DNA from: Neospora caninum Liverpool
Lineage: Eukaryota; Apicomplexa; Conoidasida; Eucoccidiorida; Sarcocystidae
DNA length: 64,000 nt
Assembly (NCBI RefSeq): GCF_000208865.1
Contig: NC_018390.1
Location: forward strand, 5,226,270-5,290,269
Direction of reading: 5' to 3'
Notes under the pieces: model-generated
Seen by the model: the letters and a program-made list of their open reading frames with translations, nothing else
What the model was told of the DNA's origin: nothing
Database searches by the model: none
Made by a program: the position numbers and the translations under genes
Shown here: in pieces, positions 13,940-25,702 of the stretch
How positions within the stretch are numbered: position 1 is the stretch's first letter
How the letters are laid out: every line of letters starts with the position of its first letter

Positions 13940-14011
13940 CAGTTGCGAGACCGGGAATCTTTCATTTGAACGCTACTCAGTTGAGAGAACAGGAATCGTT
14001 CATTTGAACGC
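13940..14011. repeat. Two 34-bp direct repeats, 38 bp apart
   Basis: Copies at 13940-13973 and 13978-14011 differ at four positions and both end in TTCATTTGAACGC. They lie about 700 bp upstream of the dynein start codon. A paired site for a promoter-binding protein is possible, but this is inference. Confidence 0.85.
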
Positions 14012-17000
14012 GACTTCAGCAAGTGCGAAGCCAGGACCTTCCCCGCGGCGCAAAACGGCCCGAACAAGGCAAGAAGATTCGACCGGTTCAGAAGATGCCT
14101 CTGAAAAGAATCCAGAGAGACCGTGTTTCCCGGGAGAATGGTTCACGCGTTGGCCTGCTCTACTCGAAGACAAACGCCCCGCAGGCTTTGCGGTGGTAGG
14201 GAGGAAACGCTATGGTGGAAGGAGATTCGTGAATGGGGTATTTCAGCATCGTATGTGTCGCCTGGTATTTTGCTCTGTTGTTGTTGAAAAAGATGCAGAA
14301 AATTCAGGTGACCGCTGGACAGCTGCGAGTGACAACTTTGCGTACGGAACCTGGGGCACACACACCGGAGGCGATTGCAAAACGTGCTCTCGTTTCTCGG
14401 AAAAAACAGAGAGGAAACGCCGATCTTCGGCACCTCTTTGAAATGCCATGACTTGGAACACAGAAAGTCTGACGAGAGAAAAGGGACCAGAGTTCCTCTC
14501 TTCTTGTCTTGCTGTACCACGGCAAACGCGAGAAAAATAGCAAGGCGCTGAGGTTCACAACCCCACCCGTTGTCTTCGAAAATAAGACACCTGCAGGCGA
14601 GTGTTTTTGCACACGAAACACCCGCCACGTTTCTTGTTCTCTCGTATCTGTCACTTTTGTTTCCATCTCGTGCTTCAGTTTGCGTGTTCATCCGTCGGTA
14701 AAGAAATCCTTTCTTCTGCGTTTCGAGGCAGGGGTCGGTGTCCCGGTTGGAGGCGTGGCAGGCGCGTGTACACCCGAAACAGTACACACTTTCGTGCTGT
14801 TTGTTTCGGTCCTTCGTGGACGCGTTCATGTCTGTGCTCTCAACCGGACGCCCCGCCGAGAAAACGGAAGAAAGCAACCGGACTCTCGATGTAAAAAAAC
14901 CCTAAACGGAGACAGCCTGAAGGCGGGGCATCGTGCCTTCTCTGTGCACAGAGAAACCTGTGCAGTCGAGAAGTTGCGGCGATCTCCTGCGTTTTCTTCT
15001 GGAAATCTTCTGGCGAAGTCACGTTTTGACTGCTGAAAAGCTCCGTGACGGCCCCTCCTTCCACCGAAATCCTTTCTGTGGAAGTTCTCGAGGGGAGGAA
15101 GGTTTTCCTACGAAGGAACGCAAAGTCTTCACGGCACACCGACCGAGAGAAGACGTGTGCTCTCTCCATTCACATGTGCGTTTCTGACGGGTTTCCGCGC
15201 GTGTGCGCGCTAGTTGTGAGATTCCCTTTTCCCTCCTAAAGTCCCTTTTGGAGAAGAAATGGGGACTGACAACGGCGGCGAATGCAAACCCGTGTAGGGA
15301 AGGCCTCCCGAGACGGCGGGTTGCGCCTTTCCCTACGTTCGAGGCGACACTAGTGACGGAACTCGTGGTCTTTGTCCATATCTCTCTCCAGCAGAGAGAC
15401 ACTCGAGGATGAAGGCTCTGTTTCAGTCGCGGGTTCGATCCCGGCCTCGACTTACTTTCCCTCGTCTGAAGACAGAAAACCGAAAATGTGGCTCCAGGCT
15501 ACACAGCCAACGCGTTTGTGTGCTTGTCAACAACTCAACACATGTACAGTTGCATGCATAATCGGTAGAAATTCCAGTTTTTTGCTCATTCTTGTAGGAC
15601 GACAGGATGATGGAAAACGGTGTGGGACGGCAGGTTACGAAGCTGGGAGATCCCCGCAGGTTGCCTCGTAGGGGTTGGTGAGAAGCGACGCCTTCCTCAT
15701 TGCGTTTGACGATTCTCCGTTTGTGTGTGTCTTCGCAGCAAACTCCGTGGTCTTCGACGCCCTTAGTTTCCGGCTGAAGGATCGGATTTCTTTTGGATCG
15801 TTTTCCCTGTTCATTCTGCTTTCGAGAGAAGTGCGCCGAGGAATGAATCTGTCTCTCGTGGGGATTGTCAGCTGTTTGCGTCTGTGGTCGGGGTCTGTAC
15901 ATTGTTTCGTGTCCGTTTTGTTTCCGGCGAACAATCCCCTCTGACGGCAGGCCTTCCTTCAATTCTTTCCGTGCACAGAAGTGGAACTGACAGGTTGGCA
16001 GGCGTGCCTGGAAGCATTTCTCACTTTCGCCAAAAGGGAACAGGAGCTCGCCGTCTGCAACTAGCAATCGCTGTCATAGCAGCCCAAGTTAGAACAGAGT
16101 GTAGAGTCAGATTCCGGGGAATTCGATGCAGGTCCGGTTCCTCATATGTGTCAGAACCTTAAAGAGATACAGTTGTCTCGGCTCCACACGGCTGTCTTAG
16201 GAAGCCTAGCTCTCCTCTCATCGCTGGTGCTGGTGACGGCTGTATTCAAGGCGGTCATTGTCTTGAACTCCGTGTTTCATAATGATGCTTCCGCCCCGTT
16301 TCTGCAAATGGGTCATCTAGTTTCTTTTCACCGTTTGTTTCCGGTGATCTATTACAACCTCAGAAGCTGGATGTTTTGCAGCGCTTAAAAACCGGTATGG
16401 CGTGCAACAACACGTCCTGACACAATATCCAAGATACAGAGATTGCGCGGGTGTAGCTTGTAGCCAGAGAACTGCTTGTGGGAAAGTGAAGCCAGAAAAC
16501 AGAGCCTGGTCAGTTACTAACGGAATTTGACTCCTAGGTTCGTTGCCCAGAGAGTACGCGCACTACGAGTTCTCTCGCGTGTCGAAACGAACTGTGGATC
16601 TCCCCGTGGATGTTCAGTGGTACCAGTCTCTCCCCGTGCACTGCCCCGGTCCGTTTTTGCTCGTTGCTCCGTGGTAGAACCTTTTTTTACGGTACACCGT
16701 TTGCGCTGGAGTCTGCCTCACTCTCGCTTGTAGTTGGCCCAATTGCGGTCGACTAAGCAGTCTACTGGACAGTAAAACATGGGATTCGAACACGCACGAA
16801 GCTCCACGATGATCGAGTGTAGGCCTTTCACTGGTCCCCCTTTTCGTCGAAGGCAAACGGGGTCGTGCTCATACCTTAGGGAATAGACGGATGTGGTTTC
16901 TGAGACTTGTCATCAGTTACTCTTAAACTTCGCTCGTCCGTGTCGTAATCGATTCGGTTGATATGCCTTGCAGTCGACCGCTCACAAACCCAAGTACGGC

Positions 17001-18534
17001 TGATTCTGGAAAAACGAGTCTTACGTAGTTCACGTCTACACAGGAAAAGAGGACCTAAACCTGCTTCGGCAAGGCGGTGCGCTGTTTGCCCGAAAGACGG
17101 CTGCAAGTCAGTGTGCGTCGGGAGAGACGACAATCCGGTGGACATCCCCGCAACCTAGGTTGCGCCGGCTTCGGGGACAATTACCCCTCGAGGAACAAGA
17201 CCCGTGGACGGTGTTGCTTTTCGTGAACCGTGCATGCCACCAGCACTTTTACGCGAGCGGAACGTTTCTCGAGACAAATCGCCGGTATGGCGGAGAGAGC
17301 ATGCGCATGGAACGCAAGAGGAAGAGAGCCGTTTGCCCACAGGGCCAAGACAAGACGTACGAACGCTCAGCAACCGTTGGCACGAAGGCGCGGATGCCTG
17401 ACCTCCGTAACCTTTTGGGGATTCACGCGGCCTTCTGTACAAGTTGGTCTAAACAAGGCCTTCCGTTTTCCCGAAGGCTCCTTCGTTTGCTGCTATAGCC
17501 TGACAGCGAGTTGCCTGCTAGCTCAATCGCGCCTCGCTACGAGTCGCCGTCGCTGCGCGCAATTTCGATGCGCCTCGCTCGGTCTTGCAATTTTCCCCCG
17601 GCGAAAGAAAAATAAACGTTCGTCGGCACGGAGGGCTGGGACAGGCCACTTAGCTGTTTCTTGTGGAGAACCCTCCTGTTCCTGTTAAGTCCCGTGTCTT
17701 TTTTTCGCGTGGAACGCGTTTTCATCGTCCTCCGCCCAGCACAGCTGGTTGGCTAACAAAGCTGCGGAAGAAACGCTGGAACGCCGAGAGAGCGACCGAG
17801 GAAAGGGGCGTCGCCGTCCGCATTGCGGCGACTTTGCCTTTTGTTTTGTACCATTTTTGTCGGCCTGAAAGAAGCCTCTCCAGGAAAGAGACATTGCGGA
17901 ACGTGTTTCTCCTTCCGGGTGCTTACCTTTTCCGGACGGGGAAAGTGAGACAAGGTTGACCTGTGTCGGTTTTCGTCGCCGCGCATGCTGGCCACGCGGA
18001 GAGGCAGCCGTTTGAGTCATTTCGAGGCTCGGGTGCGTGGCGCACTTTGTTCGCCGGCCCGTTTTCCCTAATTTTTTGTCCCCTGTGTTGCTCGCTCCCT
18101 TTTCCTGCGCGTCATTCCCGGCCTCGCGTTCCGTCGGCCCGGCAACCGGAACGCAACCCCAGAACGTCGCCAGAGGGCCGTCGCTCGCTGGTCGACTGCC
18201 GATCTCTCTCTCGTGTGTGGCGCCGGCGCGTTTCTAAACCGCCTCTGCCGTGCCCTGCGCCTACCCACGTCTCTCGCCTCCTGTCTTGTCTCTTCTCCGT
18301 CCTTTGTGGCGACAAACTTCGCCTCCACCGGCCCCTCCGGCGCCGTTCCGTCTGCGGGTCTCGGGTAGCTGCGCGACACGCTCTCCACCACTGACAATCT
18401 TGTCAGCCTTTCTCCAGTTCCTCGATTCGGCCACCTGGCTTTCGAGACTCCTGAGAAAGTTCCGTCTTTCCCCACTGGAGCAGCCGGGCGAAGCGTCGCG
18501 GCAGCCGGCGGGAATCCACGACCTCCGTTTCTCT

Positions 18535-18624
18535 GTACATACGTACATACATACATACATACATACATACATACATACATACATACATACATACATACGT
18601 ACATACATACATACATACATACAC
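18535..18624. repeat. (CATA)n tetranucleotide microsatellite
   Basis: About 20 tandem ACAT/CATA units interrupted by two CGT variants, some 375 bp upstream of the start codon at 19000. Likely polymorphic between strains; no function is evident. Confidence 0.97.
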
Positions 18625-18999
18625 CCGAACCAAACGACACGGACGCGTATTCACGCCGGTACACTCGCACACACATATCTGTTTATATCTTGAGGCGTGG
18701 GCGCGAAAACATGTTCAACTGTCGCATCGCGACGTCCGCTTGAGGACTGCGGCTCGTAGACGGTCTCTTTGTGGTGGGGCGGAGGGGGGGAAGATTCTCC
18801 GCGTCGCGAGAGACGTCCTCTGTTCCTGTCTCGCGGAGCTTTTCTTTTTTCTCGTTTCCATCGCCTGCTTCGTCTGCACGCTGCCCTCGACTGCGTCTTT
18901 GTCAGTTCATTCGACTCTTATTTCTGCCTCTGGGCGGCAGGAGGAGAGAGAGAGACTGAGACCTCGGCGAGGGGTATCGCAGGCCTGCTTCCTGCCAAC

Positions 19000-21900
19000 A
19001 TGGCGATGCCGAGCTCTCCCTCTATGGCGGTGCCAGCAGCGGGGCCCTACGGGGTGAACCCGACTCTCCGGCCTCCGCCGCAGGTGGTTGAACAAAGTGA
19101 GATAAAGCACAGTCTCCTCACAGTTCCCAGACGCTGCCTGCCTGTCCGGCTCGTTTTCCTGGTGGTCCCACGTCGACCCTTCACTGTCTCAGACGCAGAA
19201 TCTCTCTCGACTCTTCCAGGCTTCTCCGTCTCCCTTGTCTCTGTGTCGCCTTCTGTCTCTTTTCTCGCTACTCTCCCGTGTCCAGTCCTTACGCGCTTGT
19301 TTTTTTGCCTTCGTCTTCGGCCACTAGGTCGCGCGACGCTGTGCGTCGTCTCCGTTTCCTTGGCGCTTCACTCTTCTGCCCCCTTTTTTTTCTACCCCTT
19401 CCAGTCTTTTTTCTCCGGCTGCCTAGTCCGCCCGCAGCTCTTCTTCGAACCTCCTGGCTTTTCTGTTTCGGCACCTGCCCCAGCTGCCTCTCTGACCCTT
19501 TCTTGCTGGTTTCGCGCACTGGTTTCGCGAAAGATTGTCCAGTTCTTCGTACACCTTCCATGCAGAGTGTGCTGTGTCTCACTTTCCCTCACCCGACACT
19601 CGCCGCCGCGCGAACGGGACTCGGGGGCGGAAATGCCGCCTGAACACCGCCCCGCTGGAAAAACGCAGACTTCGTCCACACTCTCAGCGTATTTCCCGTC
19701 TCGACACCCGCCTCCTCTAACGCTGTAACTTCCCTGCTCTGGTGCCTCTCTGTGCCTTGTCAGTGCTGGATGAGCTCGAGGAGAAGGCTCGCCACTACTT
19801 TGTTCTGTACACCCGCGAGAAGAAGGCCCGAGAAAAGACCGAGCGTTACAGTTTCTGGCTCCAGAAAGGTAAGAGCGACGGGAAGGGGCGGAGGCGTCTC
19901 AAAAAGACCGAAGAAACAGCCAGGAAACCCTCCACGTCCTTCTTCTCCCATCATGCGCATGGGAGGCAGTTTACGTGCTCTACGGACTGCCATCAGCCGT
20001 GCAGAGAGACGCAAAAACGGTCGAGAGCACCACACAACGCTTCCACGTCTCAGAGGAACCTTCAGCGAAAGCACGTTGAGGCTGAAAACCAGCTGTGCTT
20101 CGTCTGAACGGAGAACGCCGCTTGCAACAGAAAACCATCGCGGCCGCCTTTGCACCGGTCTTTCCAACCCCTTTTCCACTCAGCGGGCGTTGGACACAGA
20201 CGGATAAGCATCCACACAGACTCGGCACGACCCTCTGCATGCACAGACCAGATTTTGGACTTCTAACTGCCGCGGAAAAGGAATTCCAGAGAGACACAGT
20301 GGGGCGGTGCGCCACTGTAGACACATGGGGGCTTGTGGATGGGACGCCCCAGTGGCGAGACACGTGCGCGCCGCCTCCGTCGAGTGTCTTGTCCTCTCAG
20401 AGCTCGCCGAGCATAAAGAGAAACTTCTGAAGAGCGCAGACTACATCGAATCGCTTCAAAACAAATTTGACGAGCTCCGCGGAGACCCCGAAATGATTCG
20501 AGATACTCTCCAGCGGATCGACCTCATGTATGCCCAAGTCGATACTCTCGTCCAGGCTCTCGCAGGTCAGGGCGCACGCGTTAAGTTAAAAACATGTCTT
20601 CTGTCTCTTTCTGCTCTCCCGTTCTCGCGACAAGATTGCCTTTCGCCTCCTCTCTACAGATCTATACGTGCTCAAACACACGGATCTACACACATATATA
20701 TCTATGCAAATATATATATATATATATATATATATTTATGTAGTTGTGTGTCTATAGACATCGTTTTTTTATGTTTGATTATTCTGTGTGCGTTGATTCG
20801 CACGTATGATTTGGCTCTCTCCTGAGTGCTTCCGCGGCGGCGCCGTGCGTGGGCGAGCCTCCGTCATCGACCAAGTCTGATTCAGCCTTGCAGGCGAGAT
20901 TCAAATGCAGGAGGGTTTGTTGGGGACAGTCGGAAGCGGAAACTCTGAGGTTCCAAGTAGAGAGGAGAAACGCGAATACAGAGAGCGAAAGGCTTGTGGC
21001 CTTGCTCAGGATTTTGGGATATTTCCTTTTCACCACGGAATGTGCGGCTGTAAATGTGCTCCTCTCATGGCAAGTGACTCCTCCCCTGCCTATCCTTCAC
21101 ACGCATTGTTCTCGTGCGTGGGTGATCTGAGCAATCGAAAAGCGCCTGGCACCTTCTCAGAGTGCCTTCATTTCATGCTGATTAGGCACGTGAGCACGGT
21201 GTATTTTGACGTGAGGGCTTCCGCGTTGTCGCCGCTCCTTTTGCTTTTCTTTCTCCAGGTGTATGCGGCTTCGCAGCCGTTAAAGACTCGACACGCGAGC
21301 AACTCCTTCAGTGCGCTCTCGACTATCTCTACCCGTGCCGGGCTCTGGACCCTCGTCTCCACGGTTCGTCAGCTTCCCTTGTCGAGAGAGAAATCTCTTC
21401 GCGCCAGACATTGTGCACTTCAATGCTCAGCATTTCGATCTTCCGTTTAAGTCTCTCAGTTCGCGGCTGCCTACGCCAGCAATCAGTGCAAACGACCTCA
21501 CGTGCCTGTGAAAAGACATTCCTACATATACACTCATAAAGGTGTTCGTATATATGTATGTATGTATATATATATATGTATGTATAAAGCTGTGTATCTA
21601 GACATATTTGTGTGTGTTTAAGTGATCCAGGAGACGCCCTGTTGTTGCGTGTGCCTATGTTGTCTTGTTGTTGCGTGTCTTTGATGTCTTTTGTCCCTTG
21701 TAGCCTGCCTAGAAACACCGCACACCTGTGCGCATCTTCCTCGTTTGCTCTTTTGTTTCTGCTTTCGCTTTCTGGAAAGGCTCAACAGATCTTGGCTATG
21801 CTCACGAGTCTCTTGTTTTCTCCGTGTCTCTCCTGTCTCCAGAGCTCTACGGCGTTCTGTACTACTACCGTCTAGGCGAGAGCAAGAAAACCCCCGGCGT

Positions 21901-22375
21901 GCCGCCGCCGCCTCCTGAGCCGAGCTACGTGCCGCTCTCTGAGGGCGCGGGAGGCCCGTGGATTAAACCGAGTCCGTACACGCTCTTTTTGAATCCAGCG
22001 GCTGGTCAGACGACGCTGCAGAAGAACCTCGCCGAGACACAGAAGATCGTCGACGCCGAGGCAGCTGAAAAAGCAGCAGCCGAAGAAAAGAAAGAAGCTA
22101 CTCCGGCGAAACGCATCATCGGCTCCACGACCAAAAGAGGAGAAACTTCGGCGAAAGCCAAGACTGAGCCTGCCAAACCCGCCGGTGCGCACAGAGGCAC
22201 ACCTTTCAGCCTGAAGCTCCAAGTGAAGATCTCCCGATCGACTGCTCTCTTTACCCCTCCATCCGCATAGAGAGAGATCCGAAGAAGAACGCACAAACTC
22301 CTGCGACGCACGCGTCTACATCTATGCTTATATATGCACATACACCTAGATCCACAGGGACACTTCTATTCATAT

Positions 22376-22406
<31 letters not shown>

Positions 22407-23062
22407 GGGCCGTAGGCAATTAGATGTATAGACGTGTGCAAATGAGAGCATAACTATTGGCATACTAGTGTATATGCTTACAGGCATACGTATACACGTG
22501 TGTGCGTGGGTGTTCGTGCCGGGGAGGGTGTCGGCGCTGTGGAGTGTTTCCTTTCCTTTTGGTCTTGACTGTTTTCAGTGAAGAAGCCGGCGTCCACCGG
22601 GGCGTCTCCGGCTTCAGGACCCCCGAAGCGAGAGCCTGTGGACCCGAAGGCTACCCTCAAAGGCTTCACTCTGTTTGTGCGGAGATTGGAAGGCTTCAAG
22701 CGTCCGCCTTCCTCCAAAGTTGAGAGTCTCCGCATCGCCGTTCGGTAAACGCTGCTGAACACATCGCAAAGGACACGCCTTCTCTGTGTGGAGGGTCTCT
22801 CACTTAGCCCAAAACACTTCTCGCGTGCTTGAGCGAAGGGAAAGATCTCTCCCAGCGATGCACGAACTGCCGATACGTTTCCACGCATTCACACACCTTT
22901 CTTCAGAGATATCTCACATCGACATGCTTCTCTACATAGATCCATATATGTGTGTCTATGTATTTATGTATCTGGTGGTAGATGTCTGCATTTTCATGCA
23001 TATATATATATATATATATATATCTACATCTGCATGTGGAGATGTATGTTAGGTGTATATCG

Positions 23063-23105
<43 letters not shown>

Positions 23106-25671
23106 CGTGGGCATACACCAGGAGGGCTCCTATTGTCTGGGCAGGGCTTGGGTTGAAGATGGATGGAATTGACGCCAACGTTCCCGGTGCATTGAAGGAG
23201 TCTTTTCGAGTTGTCGGCTGTTGCTCAGAACGGACGACGAATCCGCGACGGAGTCGAAGAAGAAGGAAGGTCGTTTCATGCTCATCGACAAGGCAAGTGC
23301 ATGTGGTTTCCTCTCCATTTGTCCCCGTTCTTTTCGCATGCATGTTTTTGCGTTTGCGAATCTTGCGTGTGTGTTTGTGGGGATATGGCATCTGCGTAGG
23401 TTCGCAACGGTGCGTGTGTAAACCTGGAAACGCGCAGGCGTGTGAAAACAGCTTCAGTGACCGAAGTTGAGCGCCCGCTCTTTCCCTTCACGAGTCTCCC
23501 GTTTCGCAACTGAGAGGGAATTCGGTTTTTCGGAGTGTTTTCTCGCCTTTGTTTGTCTCCTCCGCTCTGGCGGCATTCCCTCTTCCCCGTCTCGCCGTGA
23601 GTGTCGCTGCACGACGTGTGTTTTGGTCTGTCAGTGCGGCGGATCTCCTGGAAACGAAGAAGCGACGTTCAACCTTCTCGTCGAATTCCCCACCATTCCA
23701 CCGAAGAAGCCAGGCGGAAATCCCAAGTTTGTGATTGACGTATATGACAACAAAGCAGTAAGAACCCGAAACGATGCCTTCTTTCTGTGTGCTGTGGCGT
23801 CCCACGAGACACCCCAGTCTATCACGCACGTTTCCAGCTCTCGATCGACCTGCCTCTTATCGATCTATCTATGTGGATGTGCATCTCTTACGGAAGTGTA
23901 GATGTAGACGATAAATATTTATACACACTGTCCCTGTGCGTCCACAACCGTTTTTGAAGTCTTAGGAAATACCCGTGGGGGGGGGGGTCCAGAGATAAGG
24001 CGTATGCCGAAGACGTGTAGAGGCACTTACCAGCATCCACAGCTTCCACTCTCCGACAAAACTGCTGGTGAAGGAGAATTGCATGCATGCATGCATGCAT
24101 GCATGCATGTAGAGGAAGTTACGTGTTGATGTCTCCACGACAAACCAGATAGTTGCATCTAACGCTTCAGAGTGAAACGCATAGCTGTACTCTTGCGGCA
24201 AGTCACTCACCATGCATCTACATATATATATAAGGAGAATGAAGGTGGATCTGTAGGTGTAGGCATGTTGATGCTTTGTCGTTCGGCGTTTTTGGTCAGC
24301 GAAAGATTTTGAGCTTGCGTGAAAGCATGAAGATAAAGAACTGTAATGTGGGTCGGATCTTTTTTTGTGAGGCCGGCTAAGAAATTGGGTTCCCTTCGTA
24401 TGCATGTGCTGTGCGAATTTTCGTAAAGGTCTACGTTCCTGTTCTTGGCTTTCTTTGATTCCGTTGCCTTTCAGTTTGCGGCTCTCGGGCGCGCAGACAA
24501 ACCGTTCAGCGACAAGGACTTGGCAACAGAGGATGCCGTCTGGTGAGCTTCTTTTTTTCGGTTCGCCTGTTGTGTCTCTTGCCCCTTCCCCTTTCATCTT
24601 CGATCGTTTCTTTCTCTACATCCACGAAGATGCGCTCCTTTCTCGCTTCTTTTTTCGTTTCGCCGCTTCGTCCCTCGCGAGAGTTCTGTCGCTCTCACCC
24701 TGAGAGCGACGGGGTTTGTCTCCCTTTTCGGGGCGTTTTGTTTGGGCTTCTTCCTGGTCCAGACAAAAAACAACGGATCCCTCGGCGAGACGCAACTCCC
24801 TCTCGAGAAGCAGGCAGCGTTCTCGAGGAGCGTCTACCCTTTGGCGCTTTGCGTCTGTTTTTCACTGGTTCCCTTTCCACTGCCTTCTTCCGTCCCACTT
24901 TCACGTTCTCCTGGCCCCACACGTCGGCCTGCGCTTTCGCTGTGCGCGTGCCCAGTGTGAACGCGAGAGAAAATGCCCTGTACGCACCTGAATGCGAGAC
25001 CCGAACGAAAAAGGGAGAAGCAAAATCGCATTTCCGAGATCAGAAAAGGCAACGTTTTTCGCGTTACCCGCATTTTTTGTTTCTCTCAGGGAAGTTAAAG
25101 ATAGCAGTGGAAAGGCATTTGGTAAGCAGGCGGGGGCGGAGACACGTGGAGACGTTTGTTTCCAGAAAACATCTGTTGCAAGATTCGCAGGTCAACCTTT
25201 TTCTGGTTTGTCTTGTGAAGACAAAAGCCAATGCATGCTCCATCCCGCCGTCCATGGCACAGTTTCTCTTGCCTGGGTGAGGGCGTTTTCACCTGCGAGT
25301 GATCCGTGAAAAGAGACGCCCATCTCTGGCGGAAGCGTCTCCAGGCCTAAAGCCTAAACTTCAAATGCACATGGGTCTGCATGCGTCTTCGCAGTCGTGC
25401 TCTGAGCCATGCTGGAGTGTCCGCGTGTTGCCCCGCGGCCTAGGTTGTTGACAAAGTGTTTGTTTTCTTTCTCAGGAAAACTCATTTGCACGGTGACGCC
25501 ATTGCCCTTGTAAGCTCTCTTCTTGATCGCGCTCCCCTTCGTATGACCCGTTCTGCCTTTTCTCTCAGCTCCACTGTCGACTTTGCTCACCCGCACTTTA
25601 TATTCATACATGCATATATATACATATATATACATATATTCATATATATACATATATATACATATATATGC

Positions 25672-25702
<31 letters not shown>

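Larger units (their letters stand above)
13244..18999. other. Head-to-head intergenic region between dynein and the C2-like/heptad gene
   Basis: About 5.8 kb between two divergent start codons. Six-frame reading shows only short open frames without family resemblance. It should hold both promoters and 5' UTRs. Visible content: (TA)n near 13325-13355, an imperfect 34-bp direct repeat at 13940-14011, a tRNA-type B-box word at 15432-15442 without the rest of a tRNA, a hydrophobic 80-codon frame at 16146-16388, and a (CATA)n array at 18535-18624. Confidence 0.75.

Noticed and set aside
15400..15453. tRNA gene: a perfect B-box word GGTTCGATCCC at 15432-15442 with a 6-bp helix TCGAGG/CCTCGA around it
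   Set aside because: The enclosed hairpin is only about 45 bases, and there is no D-arm, no anticodon arm and no A-box at the right distance on either strand.
16770..16810. Minus-strand T-arm-like word (GTGTTCGAATCCCA)
   Set aside because: The stem around the loop has two mismatches of five, and no acceptor or D-arm can be folded upstream.
15423..17688. Possible extra protein gene in the 13.2-19 kb intergenic region (several frames of 100-215 codons)
   Set aside because: None shows recognisable domains, coding-like composition or linkable exons; chance frames of this length are common in GC-rich DNA.
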